Shown: positions 22,237-30,352 of the stretch, piece by piece
How the letters are laid out: each line of letters opens with the position of its first letter
Position numbering within the stretch: the stretch's first letter is position 1
Assembly (NCBI GenBank): GCA_021821785.1
Contig: JAKACD010000012.1
Coordinates: 1-35,853 of the forward strand
Origin: Thermoplasmata archaeon
Lineage (GTDB): Archaea > Thermoplasmatota > Thermoplasmata > Lutacidiplasmatales > UBA184
Length of the DNA stretch: 35,853 nucleotides
Direction of reading: 5' to 3'
Notes under the pieces: model-generated
Database searches by the model: none
Told to the model about the DNA's origin: nothing
The model's input: only the letters and a program-made list of their open reading frames with translations
Program-made: the position numbers and the translations under genes

Positions 22237-23565
22237 ATGACCAACGACCCCAGTGCCGCGAAATATGAGATTCGAGCCCGCATCACCGCAGACGGCGTCA
22301 TCGACAAGCCGGATGTGGTCGGGGCGGTGTTCGGACAGACGGAGGGCCTGCTCGGCGACGAGCTCGACCTCCGCGACCTCCAGAAATCCGGACGCATCGG
22401 ACGTATCGAGGTCGAGATCGACAGCCGAAAAGGCAAGAGCGAGGGCGAGATCGTCATCCCCTCCTCCCTCGACCAGGTCGAGACCGCCATCCTCGCCTCG
22501 GGACTCGAGACCGTCGACCGCATCGGCCCCTGCCGCGCGCGGATCGAGGTGATCGGAGTCAACGACATCCGGATCACCAAGCGCCAGAAGGTCGTCGAGC
22601 GCGCGAAGGAGATCCTCGGTCGGCTCCAGGAGGAGTCGAAAGGGGTGGGCGTCGACCTCACCGAGGCGGTCCGCAAGGCCGTCCAGGTGGAGGAGATCAC
22701 CTCCTACGGAACCGAGCACCTCCCGGCCGGTCCGAACATCGACCAGGCCGACGCGTTGATCGTCGTCGAGGGCCGCTCGGACGTGCTGAACCTCCTGCGC
22801 TGCGGGATCAAGAACGTCATCGCGGTCGAGGGCACCAGCGTGCCCCAGACCGTGAAGGACCTCTCCCGGGGCAAGACGGTCACCGCCTTCACCGACGGGG
22901 ACCGGGCGGGCGAGCTGATCCTGCGCGAGATGCTGCAGACGATGGACGTCGACTTCGTGGCCCGCGCGCCGCGTGGCAGCGAGGTCGAGGAACTGACCCA
23001 GAAGGCGCTCCTGAAGTGCCTACGGAACAAGATCCCCATCAACCAGTACCTCGAGATGAGCGGGTTCGAGTCGACCGGCGCTTCGCGCGAGCCCCGCGAG
23101 GAGCGCGGCGAGGGCGGCGGTGGCGGCCGGGGAGATCGCCGCGAGGACCGCGGCGGAGGCCCCCGACGCGACGACCGGGAGCGCGAGCGGGGACCTCCCC
23201 CGCGGGCGCCCCCGTCCCCTCCGACCCCCGCGGCACCGGCCCCGCCGCTCTCGCCCGAGCTCCAGCCCCTGTTCGACCTCCTGGACGGCGTCGAGAACAC
23301 CTCGAAGAGCCTCTTCGTCGGCCCCGACGACTCGGTCGTGGGCGAGGCCCCGGTGAAGGACATGATCGAGGCGATCCTCAACCTGGCAAGCCCGGCGAAG
23401 GCGATCGTCTTCGACGGGATCGTGAGCCAGCGGCTGATCGATGCCGCGCAGGAGAAGGGCATCGGTCTCGTGATCGCGACGCGCCTCGGCCCGATCGGAA
23501 AGATCCCGGAGCAGGTGCGGATCTTCACGAAGGCCGACCTCGCGGCCCCCGCGGGCGGCCACTGA
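22237..23565 (+). CDS. dnaG: archaeal DnaG-like TOPRIM protein
   Basis: Archaeal DnaG is a primase-type TOPRIM protein and a core partner of the RNA exosome. The 442-residue product begins with the family signature KYEIRARITADGVIDKPDVVGAVFGQTEGLLG-like block (from residue 10), and has the TOPRIM motifs VVEGRSDV (Glu178) and FTDGDRAG (Asp220, Asp222). Between about residue 284 and 335 lies a low-complexity Arg/Gly/Glu then Pro/Ala-rich linker, longer than I expect for the family, joining the TOPRIM core to the conserved C-terminal domain. ATG 22237 is the start. Confidence 0.95.
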   Translation: MTNDPSAAKYEIRARITADGVIDKPDVVGAVFGQTEGLLGDELDLRDLQKSGRIGRIEVEIDSRKGKSEGEIVIPSSLDQVETAILASGLETVDRIGPCRARIEVIGVNDIRITKRQKVVERAKEILGRLQEESKGVGVDLTEAVRKAVQVEEITSYGTEHLPAGPNIDQADALIVVEGRSDVLNLLRCGIKNVIAVEGTSVPQTVKDLSRGKTVTAFTDGDRAGELILREMLQTMDVDFVARAPRGSEVEELTQKALLKCLRNKIPINQYLEMSGFESTGASREPREERGEGGGGGRGDRREDRGGGPRRDDRERERGPPPRAPPSPPTPAAPAPPLSPELQPLFDLLDGVENTSKSLFVGPDDSVVGEAPVKDMIEAILNLASPAKAIVFDGIVSQRLIDAAQEKGIGLVIATRLGPIGKIPEQVRIFTKADLAAPAGGH

Positions 23566-23617
23566 GAGGCCACCGTCACCCCTTCCGCTGCGGGGCCGGG
23601 ACGCCCCGCGGCACACC

Positions 23618-23624
23618 TTTTACC
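23618..23624 (+). promoter_or_regulatory. TATA-like element of the LonB-like ATPase
   Basis: TTTTACC lies about 30 nt before GTG 23651, placing transcription start next to the start codon (short or no leader). Confidence 0.45.
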
Positions 23625-23650
23625 CCGTCTCGCGCTACCGAGAACGAACC

Positions 23651-25198
23651 GTGACCGCCGGAGCCTCCGAGACCCCGCGTCGGATGCCCACGTCGCTCGA
23701 CGAGATCGAGACGACCGACGACATCCCGATTCCCACCGACCCGCTCGAGCGCGTCATCGGCCAAGAGAAGGCGGTGGAGATCGCCCGCATCGCGGCCTAC
23801 CAGCGGCGCCACCTCCTGCTGGTCGGCCCCCCCGGGATCGGGAAGTCGATGACGGCCCAGGCGCTCGCCCTCCATCTGGACCGACCGCGCACGGAGCTCC
23901 GGGTCGTCCATAACCCGGAGAATCCCGAACGGCCGAGTATCGAGGTCGCCAACCGGGACGAGGTCTACCACGAGCGGGAGGCCGCGCGGTCGGTCGAAGG
24001 GGAGCTGATCGCCCCCACCGAGGCACCCGCCTCGGTGGCGGAGCGGCTCGGCTATCGATGCCCCCGGTGCAGCTTCTACTCGCTGCCGAGCGAGCGGTAC
24101 TGCCCGAGCTGCGGGAACGTGAAGCAGGCGCTGCCCGGGGTCGCGGGCAGCGGGAACCCGTTCCGGGACCTGGTCGGCGGAATCCTCGAGCTGACGGTGA
24201 GCCCGGGGGGAAATCCCCAGGAGTCCGTGCGGACGACCCGCCTACGGAACGGCGTCGAAGAGGTCGTCGCCTACGAGCGGGCCGGCGACCGCATCAAGGT
24301 CCTCGACCAGCGGGCGCTCGAGCGGCGCCGCACGCTCCAGCACGAGAGCCCGCGGAAGGTCCTCGTCAAGCTCGACCGGAACACCTTCGTGATGGCGACC
24401 GGCGCGAGCGAGACCGAGCTGCTCGGCGACGTACGGCACGATCCGTACGGCGGCCATCCGCAGCTCGGGACGCTCCCGTACGAACGGGTGATCCCGGGAG
24501 CGATCCACGAGGCCCATGAAGGGGTGCTGTTCATCGACGAGCTGCCGCACCTCGGGTTCCTCCAGCGCCACATCCTCACCGCGATGCAGGAGAAGCGGTT
24601 CCCCATCTCGGGCCGCAACCCGCAATCCGGGGGCGCCGCGGTCCGCGTCGACAACGTCCCGTGCGATTTCCTGCTCGTCGCCGCGGCGAACATCCAGGAC
24701 ATCCATCGCATCCTCTCGCCCCTCCGTTCGCGGATCGCCGGCTCGGGCTACGAGGTCCTGCTCGAGACGGCGATGCCGGACACGGAGGGGAACCGGCTGC
24801 GCCTCGCCCAGTTCTGCGCCCAGGAGATCGCCGTCGACGGACGGATCCGGCCCGCGACCCGGGAGGCGATCGTCGAGCTCACCAAGGAGGCGCGTCGACG
24901 GGCGGAGACCCTTGACGGCCGCCGCAACGCGCTCACGCTCCGCCTGCGAGAGCTCGGGGGCCTCATCCGGACGGCCGGCGACCTGGCCGCCGTCTCCGGG
25001 AACGCCTACCTCGAGGCCCGGCACGTCCAGGAGGCGCTCCACCGCGCCCGATCGATCGAGGAGCAGGTGCGCGAGGTCTACGGCTCGTTCCAGGGCGGGC
25101 TCCGGCAGGAATCGACCGAGGCGCAGCGCCAGTCGATGGGCTACTACCACTGGAACGACCACCCGGACTCGAACCAGTACCCGGGCGGCTACGGCTAA
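23651..25198 (+). CDS. LonB-related AAA+ ATPase with zinc ribbon and no protease domain
   Basis: The ATPase module matches archaeal LonB: DPLERVIGQEKAVEIAR, Walker A GPPGIGKS (59-66), Walker B GVLFIDEL (291-298) and the LRSRIAGSGYEVLLETAMPD sensor region. Archaeal LonB normally has membrane helices between Walker A and B and a C-terminal Ser-Lys protease. Here the insert instead carries a zinc ribbon (C137, C140, C151, C154) and no hydrophobic helices, and the protein ends at 515 residues after the ATPase lid with a Tyr/Gly/Asn-rich tail. It is thus probably a soluble unfoldase or remodelling ATPase (inference). GTG 23651 is the start; ATG at codon 12 is possible. Confidence 0.88.
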   Translation: MTAGASETPRRMPTSLDEIETTDDIPIPTDPLERVIGQEKAVEIARIAAYQRRHLLLVGPPGIGKSMTAQALALHLDRPRTELRVVHNPENPERPSIEVANRDEVYHEREAARSVEGELIAPTEAPASVAERLGYRCPRCSFYSLPSERYCPSCGNVKQALPGVAGSGNPFRDLVGGILELTVSPGGNPQESVRTTRLRNGVEEVVAYERAGDRIKVLDQRALERRRTLQHESPRKVLVKLDRNTFVMATGASETELLGDVRHDPYGGHPQLGTLPYERVIPGAIHEAHEGVLFIDELPHLGFLQRHILTAMQEKRFPISGRNPQSGGAAVRVDNVPCDFLLVAAANIQDIHRILSPLRSRIAGSGYEVLLETAMPDTEGNRLRLAQFCAQEIAVDGRIRPATREAIVELTKEARRRAETLDGRRNALTLRLRELGGLIRTAGDLAAVSGNAYLEARHVQEALHRARSIEEQVREVYGSFQGGLRQESTEAQRQSMGYYHWNDHPDSNQYPGGYG

Positions 25199-25243
25199 AG
25201 GCCCCGCTAGGGCTAAGAGCCGAGCGTCGGTGGCCGCGACCAC

Positions 25244-25316
25244 GGGCGCGTAGTCTAGTGGTTATGACGTCACCCTGACACGGTGAAGGTCGCCAGTTCG
25301 AATCTGGCCGCGCCCA
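25244..25316 (+). tRNA. tRNA-Val (anticodon GAC)
   Basis: A full cloverleaf can be drawn: acceptor stem GGGCGCG/CGCGCCC (25244-25250 with 25309-25315), D stem GTC/GAC, anticodon stem TCACC/GGTGA with loop CTGACAC and anticodon GAC at 25277-25279, and T arm GCCAG-TTCGAAT-CTGGC. Discriminator is A25316. There is no intron and no encoded CCA. Confidence 0.95.
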
Positions 25317-25490
25317 TCGCCCTGCCGGGGCATGGGGTGAGGGACCGTGCTCGTCTTCCGGCGCTCCGAACGAGCGCGCCGCGGCCGAGCCGGTCAGGAC
25401 GGCCCTGCCCGGGCGACGCAGAGCCAGGTCCGTGCCGACCCGGTCCGCTTCCGGTCGAGCTCGCGGGGGCGCCCGCGACGGGCCAGCCCT

Positions 25491-25497
25491 GAAATAG
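25491..25497 (+). promoter_or_regulatory. TATA-like element of the GT-C-like gene
   Basis: GAAATAG stands out in GC-rich DNA about 35-40 nt before the ATG at 25531. Confidence 0.45.
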
Positions 25498-25530
25498 CCG
25501 CTTCTCGCTCGGCGGCCGGGCTCGGCGTCG

Positions 25531-26805
25531 ATGGCATTCGACCAGTGGTTCAACCCGATCACGTGGACGGTCTTCGTCGCCCTCACGGCCGTCAACCTCC
25601 TCGTCCTCCTCTACGCGACGGGCCGATACCCCGCGCTCCGTCCGTGGGTCCTCCGCCAGCTTCGACGCCTCTCTCGGCGCACCGACCTCGAGTGGCTCGA
25701 CTGGATCCCCCTACTGGTCGCGGCGGGGATCGCCTACGCCGCGGTCTCGGCCTACGGGATCGCGAGCGGGGCTTACGGCTGCTTTCCCCCCGGGGTGAGC
25801 GACCCCGTCGGGGTGCTCAACTCGGGACACGCACTCCTCGCGGGCGGTAACCCATTCTATGTGCCGGACTGCGGCGGGCACCTCGAGATCCCGTACGGGC
25901 TCGCGGCGGTCTTGATCGACGCGCTCGGGAGCCTGGGTGGACTGCCCGGGGTCTATCTCGTCTGGGGGGTGCTCGCGCTCGCGCTGCTCCCGCTCGCTTG
26001 GCTCGTCGCGGGCTCCGACCGACGCCTTATCGTCGTGTACCTCGGCACCTCCGCGCTGTACGTCCCGCTCATCTCCTCGCAGATCGACGGGGTCACGAAT
26101 GCGCTCGTCCCGGTGGCGATCCTCCTCTCGATCTACCTCGCACGCCGCCACGAGCTCGCGGCGGCAGTCCTGGGCGGGTTCCTCTCGACGGCGCGCTTCC
26201 CCACGCTGTTCCCGATCCTCGGCGCGACGGGGGCGAACCGGCGACATCGACTCCTCGCTTTCCTCGCCGCGGCCGCGACGTTCGGGGCCGTCTCCGGCCT
26301 CTCCTACCTCGCGTGGAAGTCCGACTTCCTCGGCCCGGTCTTCCTCAACCAGGTCGGTCGTCGATCGTTCTCGTTGAACTTCTACGGCGTGCTGCTCTTC
26401 GCGAACGCCCTCCCCTCCTCGATCGCCATCGAGGGGGTCCAGGCGGGGCTTACCCTCGCGCTCGTTCTGGTCGTCTTCCTCCGCGTTCGCTCCCCGGTCC
26501 TCTCCGCCTCCCTTGTGCTCGTGGGCCTTTCGCTCCTCACCCCGTTCCTTTCGTTCAACATCCTCATCTGGCTGCTTCCGGTCGCGCTCGTCGGCGCCCG
26601 GGCGCGGTGGTGGCTCTGGGGGATCGCGTCGGTCGGGTCGGTCAACTACGACCTCGCGCTGAACGTGTGGGCCTGGGACGACGGGGTCACCTGGCCGAGC
26701 GCAGTCCTCGACCTCGTGCTGACCGCGCTCCTGATCGGGCTGTTGCTCGAGCTCTGGCGCGACGAACGCCGCGCGCGGGCGGCGCCCCACGCGACGGGCG
26801 GCTAG
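25531..26805 (+). CDS. polytopic membrane glycosyltransferase-like protein (GT-C/GT87-like)
   Basis: The 424-residue product has about ten membrane helices. After the second helix comes a loop with GHALLAGGNPFYVPDC, resembling the Asn-Pro-Phe-Tyr loop of lipid-phosphosugar-dependent GT-C mannosyltransferases, and later the STARFPTLFPIL segment typical of the GT87/DUF2029 group. It probably transfers a sugar from a polyprenyl-phosphate donor on the outer face of the membrane. The family link is from motif resemblance, not a search. Its TAG stop overlaps that of the convergent GNAT gene. Confidence 0.75.
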   Translation: MAFDQWFNPITWTVFVALTAVNLLVLLYATGRYPALRPWVLRQLRRLSRRTDLEWLDWIPLLVAAGIAYAAVSAYGIASGAYGCFPPGVSDPVGVLNSGHALLAGGNPFYVPDCGGHLEIPYGLAAVLIDALGSLGGLPGVYLVWGVLALALLPLAWLVAGSDRRLIVVYLGTSALYVPLISSQIDGVTNALVPVAILLSIYLARRHELAAAVLGGFLSTARFPTLFPILGATGANRRHRLLAFLAAAATFGAVSGLSYLAWKSDFLGPVFLNQVGRRSFSLNFYGVLLFANALPSSIAIEGVQAGLTLALVLVVFLRVRSPVLSASLVLVGLSLLTPFLSFNILIWLLPVALVGARARWWLWGIASVGSVNYDLALNVWAWDDGVTWPSAVLDLVLTALLIGLLLELWRDERRARAAPHATGG

Positions 26806-27275
26806 CACCGGTCGCGGTGGATGGGCAGGTCGAGCCGCATCTCGTTCCCGTCCACGAATCCGAGCCGGACGTAGACCGGTCGACCCGCCTTCGAGGCATG
26901 AAGGAAGACCCGTCGGTAGCCTCGACGCTCCGCCCAGCGGACCATCTCCTTCACGAGGGTCGTGGCGACCCCTCGGCCGCGGGCGTCCCGCTCGGTGTAC
27001 ATCGATAGGATGTACGGCATCTCGAGCCGTGCGAGCCGCCCCGGTCGGGGCTGGGCCGGCGGGAGCCAGACGGCGCCGCTCCCCGCGACCGACCGATCCG
27101 GTCGGACGAGCAGGAATCCGAAGAACCGACGGGCTCGCATCTCGCGGACGACCCAACGTCGATAGGCCGGGTCGGCACGGTCGAGCTCGACCCGCGTCCA
27201 CCCTCCGATCTCCTCCCACATCGCCCGCCGGTGGCGGACGAGCAGGGGAAGGTCGGCCGAGGTCGCGCGGCGCAC
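26802..27275 (-). CDS. GNAT-family N-acetyltransferase
   Basis: The 157-residue product has the acetyl-CoA loop RDARGRGVATTLVKEMVRWAERRG (motif A, R-x-x-G-x-G/A type), preceded by the strand LSMYTE and followed by LHASKAGRPVYVRLGFVDG (motif B). The substrate is unknown. GTG 27275 is chosen because the GNAT domain begins there with VRRATSADLPLLV; an in-frame start at 27377 would overlap pntB by 53 bases. It lies 49 nt after pntB in the same direction and may be read through from that operon. Confidence 0.85.
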   Translation of the reverse strand: MRRATSADLPLLVRHRRAMWEEIGGWTRVELDRADPAYRRWVVREMRARRFFGFLLVRPDRSVAGSGAVWLPPAQPRPGRLARLEMPYILSMYTERDARGRGVATTLVKEMVRWAERRGYRRVFLHASKAGRPVYVRLGFVDGNEMRLDLPIHRDRC

Positions 27276-27324
27276 CCGAACCCGGCCGAGCGGCGAGGGG
27301 CGCCGGGCCTTCGGCGCAGCGGGC

Positions 27325-28719
27325 CTAGCTCGCCTTCTTGAGCTCGCTGACAAGGGCGCCGACGGCCTGCTGCGCATCGCCGTAGAGCATCCGGCAGTTG
27401 TCGCGATAGAAGAGGTCGTTCTCGATCCCCGCGAACCCCTTGCCCTGGCCGCGCTTGATCACGATCACGTTCTTCGCCTGCTCGACGTCGAGGATCGGCA
27501 TCCCCTGGAGCGGGCTTCCCGGACGGTGGGCCGCCGGGTTCACGACATCGTTCGCTCCGATGACGAGGGCGACGTCCGTGGCCGGGAACTCCGCGTTGAT
27601 CTCGTCGCGGTCGTAGAGCTTGTCGTAGGCGACGCCCACCTCGGCCAGCAGCACGTTCATGTGACCGGGCATGCGGCCTGCCACCGGGTGGATCGCGAAC
27701 TTCACCGTGACGCCCTTCGACTCGAGGAGGTCGGCGAGCTCCTTGACCTTCTGCTGGCCCTGCGCGACCGCGAGCCCGTAACCGGGGACGATGACCACCT
27801 GGGAGGCGTATGCCATCATCACGGCGGCGTCCGCGGCATCGATCGGTTTGAGCTGGCCCTGGACCGGCCCGCCGGTCTCCTCCGTCGCGCCGAAGGCGGA
27901 GAAGAAGACGTTCGAGATCGACCGGTTCATCGCCCGGGCCATGAGCACCGTGAGGAGCGACCCCGCGGCCCCGACCAGGACCCCCGCGATGACCATCGCG
28001 TAGCCCGCGTCGCCGAGCGGGCCGTTCACGAGCGCGAAGCCGTCGAGGCCAACCGCGATCCCCGTGAGGGCGTTGAACAGGCTGATGACGACCGGCATGT
28101 CGGCGCCGCCGATCGGGAGGGTGAGGAGGATCCCGTAGAGGAGCAGGAGGACGAAGAACGGCAGGAGCCAGAACGTGTTGAGCAGGTAGAGGGCGTAGCC
28201 GCCGAAGGCCACCCCCAGGACGAGCACCGCCATGTTGACGACCTGGCGGCCCGGGAGCACGATCGGCTTCGACGTGATCCAGCCCTGGAGCTTCAAGAAC
28301 GCGATGACGCTGCCGGCGATCGAGATCGACCCGATGATCGCGCCCGCCATGCTGAGGCCCGAGGTCGCGGGATCGGAGAGGTTCCCAAGGAGCTCCACCG
28401 CGGCGATCGCCGCGGCCGAGCCGCCCCCCATCCCGTTGAACATCGCGACCATCTGAGGCATCGCGGTCATCTTCACGACGCGCGCCCAGTAGAAGCCCCC
28501 AAGGCCCCCGACGATCACACCGAGAGCGATCAGCGCGAAATTGGAGAGCCCGGGACTGAAGAACGTGACCAGGACCGCGAGCAGCATTGCGACCCCGGCG
28601 TAGAGGATCCCGCGCCGGGCGGTCGCCGGGCTGCTCATCGCGCGGAGCCCGAGGATGAAGACCAGGACCGCGACCACGTAGATCGCGTTGATCACGTCCT
28701 GGATGTCGGGGAGCGTCAC
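27325..28719 (-). CDS. pntB: NAD(P) transhydrogenase subunit beta
   Basis: Membrane domain II and NADP-binding domain III of the proton-translocating transhydrogenase, which reduces NADP with NADH using the proton gradient. The 464-residue product has about nine helices, then domain III motifs VPGYGLAVAQGQ, HPVAGRMPGHMNVLLAEV, GANDVVNPAA and IKRGQGKGFAGIENDLF. The GTG start overlaps the TGA of pntA2 (GTGA). Confidence 0.95.
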   Translation of the reverse strand: MTLPDIQDVINAIYVVAVLVFILGLRAMSSPATARRGILYAGVAMLLAVLVTFFSPGLSNFALIALGVIVGGLGGFYWARVVKMTAMPQMVAMFNGMGGGSAAAIAAVELLGNLSDPATSGLSMAGAIIGSISIAGSVIAFLKLQGWITSKPIVLPGRQVVNMAVLVLGVAFGGYALYLLNTFWLLPFFVLLLLYGILLTLPIGGADMPVVISLFNALTGIAVGLDGFALVNGPLGDAGYAMVIAGVLVGAAGSLLTVLMARAMNRSISNVFFSAFGATEETGGPVQGQLKPIDAADAAVMMAYASQVVIVPGYGLAVAQGQQKVKELADLLESKGVTVKFAIHPVAGRMPGHMNVLLAEVGVAYDKLYDRDEINAEFPATDVALVIGANDVVNPAAHRPGSPLQGMPILDVEQAKNVIVIKRGQGKGFAGIENDLFYRDNCRMLYGDAQQAVGALVSELKKAS

Positions 28720-29018
28720 TTCGCCCCTCCCTTCGGCCGGGAGCGGTCGAACATCGCGAGGATCCGCTCCGTGACGACGTAGCCGCCCGTCACGTTGAGC
28801 GCCCCCATCACGACGGCGACGAGTCCGATCGCCTGCTCGAGCGGGGTGGTCGCGAGCCCGAGCGCGACGATCGCGCCGACGAGCACGATCCCGTGGATGA
28901 AGTTCGAGCCGCTCATGAGCGGCGTGTGGAGGAGCACCGGGACTCGACTGATCACTTCATAGCCGGTGAAGATCGCGAGCAGCGCGATGAACAGCGCCGT
29001 CCACAGGTCCGCGGCCAT
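28716..29018 (-). CDS. pntA: NAD(P) transhydrogenase subunit alpha-2 (membrane part)
   Basis: The 100-residue product holds the membrane helices that in two-subunit enzymes form the C-terminus of PntA, with the recognisable segment VISRVPVLLHTPLMSGSN. It directly abuts the alpha-1 stop with no gap and overlaps pntB. The three-gene split (alpha-1, alpha-2, beta) is a known bacterial and archaeal arrangement. Confidence 0.92.
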   Translation of the reverse strand: MAADLWTALFIALLAIFTGYEVISRVPVLLHTPLMSGSNFIHGIVLVGAIVALGLATTPLEQAIGLVAVVMGALNVTGGYVVTERILAMFDRSRPKGGAK

Positions 29019-30158
29019 CTAGCGACCTCCCGCGAGGAGTGCCGCGGTCGGCGCATGTAAGACGCTCCCCCCCGCGACGAGCAAGGTCCCTTTCAGGATC
29101 TCATCGGAATAGTCGGTCACGAGCGCGCCCTCCTTGCTCAGCAGGAGCGAGAGGAACGACTGGAGGTTCTTCGCGTACATCTGGCTCGCGTGGAAGGGGA
29201 GCTGGCTCGGGAGATTCAGCGGACCGGCGATCGTGACGTCGTGCGCGACGATCGTCGAGCCGGGTTGCGTGAGTTCGCAGTTCCCGCCGGTCTCGGCCGC
29301 GAGGTCGACGATCACCGAGCCCGGCCGCATCCGCGCGACCATCGGTTCGCGCACGAGGATCGGCGCCCGTCGGCCCGGGATCGCCGCGGTCGTGATCACG
29401 ATGTCGGCCTCCGCGACCGCCTTCGCGACCATCTCCGCCTCCTGCTTCTTCTCCTCCTCCGTGAGCTCCCGGGCATAGCCACCGGTGCCCTCGGCGTTGA
29501 TCTGGAGCTCGAGGAACTTGGCGCCGAGGCTGCGAACCTGCTCGCCGGCCGCCCGCCGGACATCGTAGCCTTCGACGATCGCGCCGAGGCGGCGGGAGGT
29601 CGCGATTGCCATCAGCCCCGCCACCCCCGCCCCAAGGACGAGAACCTTCGAAGGTCGGATCGTTCCGGCCGCGGTCGTCAGCATCGGGAGGAATTTCGGC
29701 GTGAGCTCTGCGCCGATCAGCGCGGCGCGGTACCCCGCGACCGTCGCCTGCGAGCTCAGGACGTCCATGCTCTGGGCCCGGGTGATCCGCGGCAGGAGCT
29801 CGAGGGCGAAGACCGTGAGGTGGCGGTCCCGCATCGCGCCGACCCGATCGAGGTTGCGCGACGCGTTCACGAGCGCGATGACCACCGCGCCGGACGGGAT
29901 CCAGCCGACCTCCTCCGTCGTCGGAGGCTGCACCTTGAGCACGAGCTGGGCCGAGCCGTAGAGCTTCGTCCGGTCCGTCTCGATCGTCGCTCCGACCGCC
30001 GAGTAGGCAGAGTCGGGATAGCCCGCCGAGAGGCCCGCACCGGCCTCGACGGCGACCGCAACCCCGGACTTGGTGAAGGCCCGGACGACCTCGGGCACGA
30101 GGGCCACGCGCCGCTCTCCCGTGGCGACTTCCTTCGGGACCACGACTTGAGTAGGCAT
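29019..30158 (-). CDS. pntA: NAD(P) transhydrogenase subunit alpha-1 (NAD-binding domain I)
   Basis: Soluble NAD(H)-binding domain of the transhydrogenase, related to alanine dehydrogenase. The 379-residue product has EVATGERRVALVPEVV at the N-terminus, the Rossmann motif LVLGAGVAGLMAIATSRRLGA, and the IPGRRAPILV segment with the mobile loop. A clear TATA box lies about 35 nt upstream. It heads the pnt operon. Confidence 0.95.
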   Translation of the reverse strand: MPTQVVVPKEVATGERRVALVPEVVRAFTKSGVAVAVEAGAGLSAGYPDSAYSAVGATIETDRTKLYGSAQLVLKVQPPTTEEVGWIPSGAVVIALVNASRNLDRVGAMRDRHLTVFALELLPRITRAQSMDVLSSQATVAGYRAALIGAELTPKFLPMLTTAAGTIRPSKVLVLGAGVAGLMAIATSRRLGAIVEGYDVRRAAGEQVRSLGAKFLELQINAEGTGGYARELTEEEKKQEAEMVAKAVAEADIVITTAAIPGRRAPILVREPMVARMRPGSVIVDLAAETGGNCELTQPGSTIVAHDVTIAGPLNLPSQLPFHASQMYAKNLQSFLSLLLSKEGALVTDYSDEILKGTLLVAGGSVLHAPTAALLAGGR

Positions 30159-30187
30159 ATGGAATCGGCCGCGGGGACCCGGGCGTA

Positions 30188-30197
30188 GATTATAACG
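30188..30197 (-). promoter_or_regulatory. TATA box of the pnt operon
   Basis: Minus-strand GTTATAATC lies about 30-38 nt upstream of the ATG at 30156-30158, giving a leader of roughly ten nucleotides. Confidence 0.6.
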
Positions 30198-30352
30198 TAA
30201 ACTTTCGCTCGGCCTCAGTTGACGAGCGCGTCCCCCTGCGAACGCCTTCGCTGACCTCGCCCAGGGTGGAGACGAGGGGGGGCTCCGGGGCTTTACGACC
30301 CCGTGCTGCCTCCCCCACGGGCGGGCTGCTCCGAGAGAACGGCCCCCCTCCG

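Noticed and set aside
23091-23260. Repeat-rich stretch in dnaG considered as a possible DNA repeat or CRISPR-like array
   Set aside because: No regular repeat unit and spacer; it is a low-complexity Arg/Gly/Pro linker in frame with DnaG.
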